From: Euryodendron excelsum | Lineage: Eukaryota; Streptophyta; Magnoliopsida; Ericales; Pentaphylacaceae | Assembly (NCBI GenBank): GCA_033060915.1 | Contig: CM065380.1 | Location: 46,310,001 to 46,374,000 of the forward strand | Reading direction: 5' to 3' | DNA: 64,000 nucleotides | In this document: in pieces, positions 55,401-64,000 of the stretch | How positions within the stretch are numbered: position 1 is the stretch's first letter | How the letters are laid out: each line of letters begins with the position of its first letter | Made by a program: the position numbers and the translations under genes | Notes under the pieces: generated by a model | What the model was told of the DNA's origin: nothing | The model's input: only the letters and a program-made list of their open reading frames with translations | Database searches by the model: none

Positions 55401-58063
55401 TTGCATCAATCATGATATAACACAAGAAAAAAACATGTCAAACAAAGCTTTAAGCTCCCGAAAGACAATCCAATCAAATATTCGAAACTAAAGCCATCTA
55501 TGACTTTTAGTAATGTTGACACTTGACAGTGCAAGTTTAAAAAGAATATGAGAGCACATGTCAAAAGGAAAGCATCATTTCCAACCAACAAGTGAACCCA
55601 AAATGAAATGAAGGGTAAGAACATTACTCTTTTTAGCATATTTCTGTTTTGATGACAATATAAGCATCTGAAAACACACATACTATGCAACTTACACAAT
55701 GAACAGGATAAAAATTGATTTACAAAACTTTTAAAAATACCAATAATAATAATCAGCAATCTATTCGTAACCATTGAGATGTATACTTCTCATTTAGCAT
55801 AATCTGTACTTTTCATTGGGATGTCTTACATTGACATGACTTTACACTTACGTTCCCTTCATATAACTCTTAACTGTTAAGTTACTAATGTATGCAAGTA
55901 TACGAAAACGTTAAGCACATTCAGATTAAGAATAAATACACTGCTTCCTTGTGTCTTGAATCAATGCTTACCTAAGTTACCATTGTTAAAGAAAACATTT
56001 AAGTTTGAATAATTTATATTAGAACCATAATAGTATTCTTTAGCTCTAATACCAAACTAATGAAAGTACAACTTTGAAATATTTTAGCCTTTGTCACCAT
56101 GGTGAGAGAGAAGATCAGATGTGAATAATGACAGGAAAGAGAACAGGATTCTTTAGCATTGGCAACAAACTAATATTAAATACTTTAGGAAATTTATGAT
56201 AAAGCTGCCTCCTAGTGGAGGGTTTAGACCAAGAAAGGTGCTTGGCTTAGGGTCTAAAAGGTGCAAGAAAAGTTCAAGGGTCTGCAGAAGGAAAAGGGCA
56301 AGAACTAGCTCAATTTTTAACCTGGCAAGTTGCAAGATTTTCAATAAACCAATTCATGGAGGGTAGCTATTCAAGCCGTTTCTTTGCTAGATAAGAAAAT
56401 GAAAGATAAGTAATATTATGAAATTAAAAAAGTATTAATGAGTGATAAGTAATACTTGATATAATGAGAGATTACTCATACTACGTTTAATTATGATGTG
56501 TAAGTAATATTATTTCATAAAAATATCACATTAAAAATAAAAACTAATAAAAAATTAATTTTAATTATAATATAACTATTTAATATTATTTTAACCTATT
56601 AAAATAATAAAAGAATGATAAAAATATCATTTTTAAGCTTATCCTAAGGGAGGGAATAAGTAATATCACCTCTCCTATTGTATTACTTATCCTCCATTTA
56701 GAGGGATTAACAGTCTGGAGTGATGAGTAATCCTCCATTATTTTTATTTTTTTGCTCAAATATGGAATTAAGTGAGCCCCAAAAATGACATATCCAATCT
56801 GCCACCCTATATTCCCCAACCAAATATGCACTCAAGGTACTAAAGAAACACTAACAAAATCAAGATAAAAAAAATACCATTCAATACATACACCACGTAA
56901 TGTCATTTTTACGACCTTTGCTAAATATATACCATGCAAACTCTACTGGATGCTAATCAACATTGACTAAAAAATCCATCAGCATCCCATCAGGAGTGAA
57001 ATTAAATCAATGGGATTACATGCAAACATAATGAGATACTAATGCCCTTAATGAATGAAATATACAAATGTGTTGAGTACTTGATATTTCAAAAAAAATT
57101 AATCAGCAGATTTCCGAAAAAAATTGAGCAAAATCCTGTAGAAGAGGCAAAATCTTATATGAAGTCTATGGAACCTCAAATGCAACCATGACCAAATCAT
57201 CCTCTGATTATGCAGCATAATTGCTTTTAATACTACGTGATCAACACACACATCGAGTGTGACAAGTTGGGTGTCATAGAATGATTTGACCATGATCAAC
57301 TCCTTTAAAACTAATCTTGCAATATAACTTTCTTACAGAGTTTTGGCCAAAAAACACATCAAGCAATACAATTAGCCAGACAAAAGTACTGCTTTATAAA
57401 ATATAAGGAGCATCCGCATAACACATTTGATGCATCTTCAAAAGAAAGTTATGATCTTTCCATGCACAACACAACCATCTTCTGGTGGGTTCCTCACTTA
57501 GCAAATGGGAAAAAAAGAGTTCTAGTTAAGAGAGGAGCAGAAACTTCAACACTTTAAATGGCCCATTTTTCCAGTATGCTAATCTAGATTCTTATCTTTG
57601 TTTCCCTTGCAAATTACATTCCCTTTCTTCTCTTTGATAAAGGAATTACTTATCAAAAAACATATTGCATGCCAATAAAATAAATAAAAACAGCAAATGA
57701 CTGAAAAAACTGCAAAAAATATTAACTGAAAAAGAACAAGGCCTCATAAATAACACTAGTACAAAAATATTTGTATGACAATATAGAAGCGGTGGCACCA
57801 AAAATAGATGGTCAAAATAAACATAAGAGAGGCATAGCTTAAGATAGATCCATACATGAAAAGATTGATATAGTTTCAGAAAGATACAGACAGCTTATTA
57901 TTACTTCTTTTTTTTTTTATCTTTGTTTTGCTATTGAAACAACTGAAGAAAGGTTCATACCCTTATACCCAAAGTAAAATATTAAAGCACAAGGCCAAAT
58001 GTTACCATGACAATAAAAATATCATCAGTATAGAATTGCAAATAAAAGGCCAAAAACATAAAG
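52411..58063. other. Intergenic DNA, no gene seen
   Basis: No ORF with a recognisable product. There is a perfect 46-bp duplication at about 53,018-53,109 and an ATTCCATTCTCATTCCATTG-like degraded repeat near 54,733-54,762. A block of dispersed-repeat type (GGGACGGGTTCGA, CTACCCCGCCCC) is at about 54,950-55,160. A region with paired GATAAGTAATA and TATTACTTATC words (about 56,403-56,700) may be an old MITE. Confidence 0.4.
53018..53109. repeat. 46-bp perfect tandem duplication
   Basis: TATAGAGCTAACGATTTTGT, with following TATCTTGGATCAGTAGCAAA, occurs at 53,024 and 53,070 without a mismatch, implying a recent duplication. Confidence 0.85.
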
Positions 58064-58394
58064 TCACCGTCCCCTTGAAACTGCTTCATTCAACTCATCA
58101 AGTGACGACGGAAACAGCTCTATATAACGACTCCCAAGAGTCATCCTATCCTTAGCCATTGCCGCTTCTGAATCCTCTGCACTAGCAAACTCCACAAATG
58201 CTTCCCCAGTAAGCCTCCCCTCCGAATTAAACGTGAAGTGAACTGAGTCTTCTGACAATACAAAATCTTTGAAGAAATCTAGAATATCATCCTTGCCAGC
58301 TGAAAATGGCAATCCCCTTAATCGCAACACCCCCATATGTTCAGCTGAATCCTTCCCCTCATCAGAAGGTTTTGGCTTACAGGAAACTTTGAAT
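58064..58394 (-). CDS. Last coding exon of a plant hnRNP H/F-like RNA-binding protein (RRM)
   Basis: On the minus strand a T-rich CTTCTTTTTACAG acceptor (AG at 58,395-58,396) opens a frame beginning FKVSCKPKPSDEGKDSAEH, then a whole RRM: RNP2-like VLRLRGLPF, FFKDFVLSEDSVHF, RNP1-like GRLTGEAFVEF, MAKDRMTLGSRYIELF. It ends VSRGR-stop at 58,064. Loss of the classic aromatic RNP1 residues is normal for the quasi-RRMs of the hnRNP H/F group, which bind G-rich RNA and affect splicing. Such proteins have an earlier RRM, so exons should lie to the right, but I found none before 64,000. Either the intron exceeds 5.6 kb or this is an orphan exon. The internal ATG at 58,336 is probably not a start. Confidence 0.8.
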
Positions 58395-60345
58395 CTGTAA
58401 AAAGAAGTTTATGTTATACCCTAATCTAGTTAAGGTTTAGGGGAATAAATGCTTTTTCTGTTATATAAAAACTCCTATACAACAAATAAAAATAAGAACA
58501 CATCACATCTCATGCATGATAAAGCAACATACAGTAACAGGTACCTTAATCATAGATATAGGAAAGAAGTCCTTGTCAACTAAGAATCAATTCCTCAAGG
58601 GGTCTTTCCACCTTTACAATGCCAAAATTATATCATAGAGTTTCATTCCTAATTTGCATGAAATACACCAATCATATAAGCCATGCTCTCGCTAGCCATA
58701 TAATAAATCATTGCCACAACATTTAAATTACCAAGTACAAACCAAATATAGTAAAAAAGTACGAGATCATGAAACATCCCTTAAACAACCAACATTCAAT
58801 CTCCTGGAAACTCTTGACTTTAATAGAAGTGTAGCTCCAACAAAGCCACAGTTTCACATGTCCATACATACAAACCGCAGATTTTTTCAAGTCTTGGTCA
58901 ACCCCCTACCATTTTAAGAAAAATGGCAAACATAATTTTTTTATGTACTGAGTTACATGGCATTTGGTTATTGGCTTATTTGGGAAACAACGGTAGTAAA
59001 GTATACTCATCTCTCACAGGTCGTCAGTGGCAACAACCCAATAGTAATTCCTTCCCACTTTCAGATGAAGAGTGGAAAACACAAGCTTAGAACAACTGAA
59101 ATTGCCAAAATTCGTGATGCAATGGAGAAGCCCAGTTAAAGAATTGAAGTCGTGAATTCCACAATGTCACAATTGACAAAGTTACAATAATCATTAAAAA
59201 AATAGTCAACACCAATTAATTAGGAATCTTAAACTAAAAGTATGCGATAAAACATCCAGATGGGTAAATTAAAATCACAAAAAGCATAGTCAGAGCAGAT
59301 TCATTTGTGCATTTTTCGTATCTTTACAGTGAGATCTATGCATCAAATGATTGAGCCTCTTATTTTTATTATTTCCCTATCTAAAGTAATCACAAATGCT
59401 TCTTTTGTTATCTGTTATATACATTAATATTTTATCCATCTTCAATTTTATTTTTTTTTCTCTTTATATATTGTTTCTTTGAATAGATCCAACAACAGCA
59501 ACTGGATCCATGTCTAACTCCAAGTAATTAGGAATTGCAAAAAGAGCCTTTGAGTTGACTTGAGTTTTGTTAGATATTATTTTGTGATGGGGTCATGTTG
59601 TAACAGTTCTTTTACATCTACACGAAAAAATTTTCAAATTAATTAATTAGGTTGCATTTAGGTGAGAGATTTCGAGACTGGTTAAGGGAAAATATGGCTT
59701 TGAGAATTTTCAATCTCAAATTCCTTTCTTTGGGCAGACAAAAGGAGATGAATATGCTTCAAAATTAAATCCTAGGCCTCAATTTACAAATGGAATCACC
59801 TCACAACACACGCTATCTTTAAATCCTTAACAGTTGTGAAAATAAAGGCTGTCAAACTCACGGAACAAAATTTTCTTTTGTTTCCTTCGAAAAGACCCAA
59901 ACATTTCTGTTTCCTAGGGAAATGACACAAAACATTAGTGAAATATCAGAATTTCAATATTTCACGAAAACATACAAAACACACTGAACCGTACCGAAAC
60001 AATAAGTTGTTTTGACACCTAGTAAACAATCTTATCCTTACTTGTGGCTTGCTTCTGTTTTTATCACTAGTATTACAATTATCACAAATCATATTAAGTT
60101 TATCATTTGAAAGGAGATTTTGTCTATTGTCATTATAATTAATTTACATCAATTCCAGATTTTTATTTGAAAACTAGTGTACTAATGGAACTAAGAAACT
60201 CTCAAATTATCTTATGATCCAGTAATATCAACATTAAGGATCAATGATTGAAGAAATTACTAAATTAATTTTATAACAATTTTTGTACATACTAACATTT
60301 ACTGTTTAATGTTATCATAATTTTATCTAATGCAAATGACTATAT
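58395..60345 (-). other. Probable intron of the hnRNP-like gene, left part
   Basis: AT-rich, no ORF of note. It would be intronic if upstream exons lie beyond the window. The acceptor at its left end is well formed. Confidence 0.35.
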
Positions 60346-60636
60346 TGTTGGAGAGCTTTATATGTATTGTTGGGGCCTTTACTTAACAGCTTAAATTTTT
60401 AGGTCAAGCGATGATTTAACATGATATGAAAGCTATGGTTGGGAAGGAGTCTTGGGTTAAAGTCTCTCCATATGCATTTGTTCTCCGATTGCATTTTGTT
60501 TCTTTCTATCTCTATACGATTCATCTCCCCATGCATGGCAGAGTTACACATGAAGGAGGGTGTTGGAAAGCTTGATATGTATTGTTGGAACCCTTACTTA
60601 ATAGCTTAAGTTTTTAGGTCAAGTGGTAACTTAACA
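60346..60636 (+). mobile_element. TRIM: complete miniature LTR retrotransposon
   Basis: Two direct terminal repeats of exactly 76 bp (60,346-60,421 and 60,561-60,636) both run TGTTGGA...TTTAACA/CTTAACA, with about ten differences. They flank a 139-bp middle. The first base after the left repeat begins TGATATGAAAGC, a worn tRNA-iMet primer site (TGGTATCAGAGC). The middle ends in GAAGGAGGG, a polypurine tract, directly before the right repeat. The flanks are a perfect TATAT duplication (60,341-60,345 and 60,637-60,641). No coding capacity. Confidence 0.85.
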
Positions 60637-62669
60637 TATATAGCCCTCAAATATGTTTAATTATTAATTTATTAGCTCTAGAAGTACACATGGATGGACT
60701 TCAATTCATGTTTCTAATTTCTTTATCCATTTCCATCATGTTTCTAAAATGTTTCTGCAACATTTCCATTTCAAAGCTGACGAAATGATGCATCTAAACG
60801 AAAATTTGAACTTTGGTCCTCGAAAATCAAACGCAATTCCCCCCGCGGCCGCGAAATAGAAAAGAAAATGAACCACAAACGTAATCACTAGGGATTCACA
60901 CAAGTTTTAGATCTTCTACCAATCAAACCCCTATCAATTAACTATTTCTATCCTTAAATTTGATTAAGTAGAGATGGTAAAAGTGTTAATTTCAACAATG
61001 AGCATGCATGAGAAACTGTATCTGATAATGAACAAAAAGTTCAGATTTCATACCTTTTGTTGAGCTTAAATAAGAGATACTTTGATTTAGCAAATTCATA
61101 CAACCAATTGAGTTGCAAATCCAGGAGTATTAAATTGTTTAGTTATGCTAGTAGAAAGTTTCATCCAAACCACCCAATATTAATTTGTTTGTACAAGTAT
61201 ACAAATATGCTTTTAGATAGTTCTTACATGTTCATATATTCTCTATTTTATTTGTGATTTTTTTTTATTTCAAGTATCTAATAGTTCCCAATATCCTGCA
61301 TTGGCAAGACCAATTCAAGGTAATGGCCTTTTTCGTTTTTTCGTTTTGTAAGTAAATTCAAGATAATGGCCTCTTTTGTTTTCATAAATGAATTAAAGAA
61401 TAATATTTTACTCAAGGCTTATAGCCAGCTTTAAATTTGGAGTCACAATCCTTGTGGAATTAGGAATTCTTCCCAAGCCTATAGAACGATATAACTCTTC
61501 AAATTCAAGTTTTTTAGAAATTTTTTTGTAGCTTTGAGGCTCTCTTAGGAATTGTGTGACACATTTATAAACCTATGCCCATGACATCCAGGTGTGATGC
61601 CTCTAATTTTTCTATCTTCTTCTACTCTTTCTTCTTTTAATTTTAAGCACTTTGTCTTTTGAAACTCCAAACTAAGATTTGTTTGATTAATCATCCCAGC
61701 CCTTAAAAACTCTAATCTATAAAGCTTAAACCTACTCCATTTACTCCATTGTAGAACACAAAGTGAATAAAACCAACCATTCTTACTGTTAATGGTACTA
61801 TTCGCAGTACAGAATAGCCACAAATCACCTCCTCTAGTTTAAATAAACGTCCAAAAGTTTATCCATTTTATACACAATTATACACCTAAAGAACTTCATT
61901 TTTCACCAGTTTTTTAGTCGCATAGTAACCATAATCAGCTCCAATTAAGTCATCCAATTGTTGCCCAACATCAATTATTAATTCACAAATTGTGTAAGTG
62001 TTCCCCGCACTTGTCCTGCATCAAACTAGCAAATACAAGATTCACAATGAATGAATCTCCAACTTCTTAACCGAAGCTTTCGACAGCGTTTCACAGCCCA
62101 GTTACCTCCCATAAGGTGAGTCCTTGCCCTGAACTGCTTTGCTTAAGAACTGCATAATTAGAAAGTCTGCTTATTCATCATATTGCTCCACATTTGGATT
62201 GTGGAGCAACATCATAGTGAAGATAAATTGAAAAATCCTCTTCCCCTCATCTTTGAATAAAGGTCATATTTGTGTTTCTTGGAAGGGCCAAGAATCATAG
62301 ATGTAAGCATCGAGCAAGGGATCACCCCTGGGCGAAGAAAAAGGTTCTTACACACCCCACCTTTAGCAAGGAGTGATATGATCCAGTGACTGGCACAAAA
62401 AGGACAAGAAGAATAAATAAAAGTAGATTGAGATTTAGGAAAGAGAGCATCCGGGAATTTAACTAAAGGTATAAACCTAAGTAGAGCTGCATGGTGGAAT
62501 AGGATACATGTAGCTGACCTAAGTATTCTGATGTCTTATGTCCTCTTCAACCCCTTGTCCTCCTTATGCTATTGTAAGTGTTAGCCTAGACGACAATGTA
62601 GTTGGTGGATCGACCTTATTATGGATAACATAGAAATTGCATGCACTAAGACTTGATAGCAAATTCTTA
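60637..62669. other. Non-coding DNA, no gene seen
   Basis: AT-rich. A short minus-strand stretch at about 62,115-62,158 between an ATGCAG acceptor-like and an AG|GTAACT donor-like site reads FLSKAVQGKDSPYG and might be a small exon, but I cannot tie it to a family. Otherwise nothing recognisable. Confidence 0.35.
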
Positions 62670-62850
62670 AAGAATCTTTTTTGATGACCAAGGGACGTGG
62701 ATATCCCCACCTTTGGCAGGACTAATCCCCTTGGACACCTGAGCACACTCACCACACAAAGGTATTGGGTAATCTGGGAAAACACCAGAAGGTCTGCCAC
62801 CCATGGGAGGATTGAACTCGCGACTATTTGCACTAAGTAAGAATCTTTCC
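62670..62850 (-). mobile_element. SINE-like element
   Basis: On the minus strand GCGAGTTCAATCCTCC (about 62,813-62,828) resembles a B box. The body ends in GGTGGGGATATCCACGTCCC and TTGGTCATCAAAAAAG, a 3' end of the kind common in plant SINEs, with the short A tail at about 62,677-62,683. The A box is not clear, so the 5' part is decayed or missing. Confidence 0.45.
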
Positions 62851-64000
62851 CGCAATACTAAGGTAACTAGTAACAACTAGTCTAAAAGATATATGGCATA
62901 ATCTTTCACAAACATAAGGATTTAATGTCATGTGCGAGGGCATGCATTGACAGAAACAAAGTTCTTTTTGTAGATTTAAGACAGATGGAAAGGCTTTAGT
63001 TTCTCCAGTTTTTTCTCTTCCTATTTTAAACCATGCGAGAAGTTATTAACGATGATTTGAAACCAGAACCAGATAAAGAACAAGTCAAACTTTCAATAAA
63101 ATCCATTTTCAGGTTCCCAAACCACCCAAAATACTGCTGTTTAACGATGACATGAGTTCTACAATAGAGTTTTGTCGTTAAGATTCTAGAATTGAACCTT
63201 CATCAACATAACGCTCATGCAGGATCTATGTAATGCACCCTTGAGGTCTATGCAGATTCACCTTTTCATAGAGTCAGAAAATCAACTACACCACTTTCAT
63301 TATCATTTCCGCAAATATTCTGGTGTCAAACAGTGCATTGAGGATCTTAGGAGAGGGTTGTTATTTATTTATTGGCTTGTTTGTCGGTTTAGATATGGTT
63401 AATAGTTACTGGAGGGTTAAGGACATAGGTGTTGAAAGAGTGTATGGGTTTGAACCTAAGTAAATAAGGAAACAAATGATGACTTTGGGGCCCATTCTGG
63501 GTGCTGTGGATGGTATCTGACACAAAAACCTTTCGGGTTTCTTTGTGCGCGCTAGGTTGACGGAATGAAGAGAGAATAGCTTAGGCTCGTACAGTAAGGC
63601 TTAATGGTAGGAAAAGCATAACAAAAGAGATCTGGTTGTGGCTTTATGTGGCCTGAAAGTACAGAAATTTAACGCTATGTATGGTACGAAGGCAGGAAAA
63701 CTGGAGCAAGGGCAAAGAAGAAGAGAAGGTAAGTGCACTCCTATGGAAGAGATTGGAGGTTTCCTCTATTTCATTTAGGAACAAATGGATGAGAGGAAGG
63801 AAGAAAATGGTTAAATATCCTCAACAATTATAGCATTTATTTTTTCTACATTAACCAACTTCATGGGGGACAATATCATAAATGCATGTTTTCCTTTTCT
63901 TTAAAAAAAAAAAATGAACTCTCTTTCCTTCTCCTCATTAGTCCAAAATTGGAAGGACAGAAACCCTGGGTACAAAAGGGACTCTTCCCTCCCCACATGG
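62851..64000. other. Non-coding DNA to the window end
   Basis: No ORF with a recognisable product. A-rich run at 63,902-63,913. Confidence 0.35.

Noticed and set aside
56403..56720. Possible MITE with GATAAGTAATA / TATTACTTATC words
   Set aside because: Inverted words are short and ends and target duplication cannot be fixed; left as a note in the region entry.
61545..61823. 92-codon minus-strand ORF (EEDRKIRGITPGCHGHRFINV)
   Set aside because: No family recognised and no supporting splice or start signal.
62115..62158. Possible 44-nt minus-strand exon (FLSKAVQGKDSPYG)
   Set aside because: Splice-like borders only; I could not connect it to the hnRNP-like gene or any other family.

Overview
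This is nuclear DNA of a flowering plant, probably a eudicot. It is AT-rich, has almost no long host ORFs, and is dominated by plant-type LTR retrotransposons, with SINEs, a Helitron-like element, a fold-back MITE and a TRIM. The two host coding regions I can support (a SIAMESE-RELATED CDK inhibitor and the last exon of a plant hnRNP-H/F-like RNA-binding protein) are plant-type. I cannot name the species.

Left part (1-23,360): a nest of old retrotransposons. Positions 1-2910 are the 3' LTR of a long-LTR element (probably Tat/Ogre-like Ty3/gypsy) lying on the minus strand. Its polypurine tract is at 2911-2932, and its 3' untranslated region is filled with tandem repeats: a 49-bp unit in a 487-bp higher-order period, then a 45-bp array, then a 53-bp array. 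At about 7680 it is joined abruptly to a decayed Athila-like Ty3/gypsy element on the plus strand ('element 1': 5' LTR remnant, tRNA-Asp primer binding site, gag, pol, a third ORF, 3' LTR ending at 23,360). A 3.75-kb LTR of the same family as 1-2910 interrupts its gag.

Middle (23,361-30,675): AT-rich intergenic DNA with two SINE-like remnants, a roughly 1.95-kb non-autonomous Helitron candidate (24,448-26,398) and a 171-bp fold-back MITE.

30,676-43,415: 'element 2', a complete 12.7-kb Athila-like element on the minus strand with an ACATG target duplication, nearly identical LTRs, gag, protease-RT, RNase H-integrase and an intact 425-residue third ORF. It is young, yet its polyprotein carries two frame changes and one stop.

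Right part (43,421-64,000): mostly non-coding DNA containing the SMR gene (46,480-46,854, minus), a SINE with A and B boxes (52,281-52,410), the hnRNP-like terminal exon (58,064-58,394, minus), a complete 291-bp TRIM with a TATAT duplication (60,346-60,636) and another SINE (about 62,670-62,850).

Most interesting signal: comparing the two Athila-like elements shows a shared layout between pol and the third ORF. It consists of a small hairpin, a G-rich tract like the polypurine tract, a segment built from motifs of that element's own LTR, a TATA box, and an ATG about 215 nt further on. This suggests a second, LTR-derived internal promoter for the third ORF. Both elements also carry twin 13-nt hairpins just upstream of gag.
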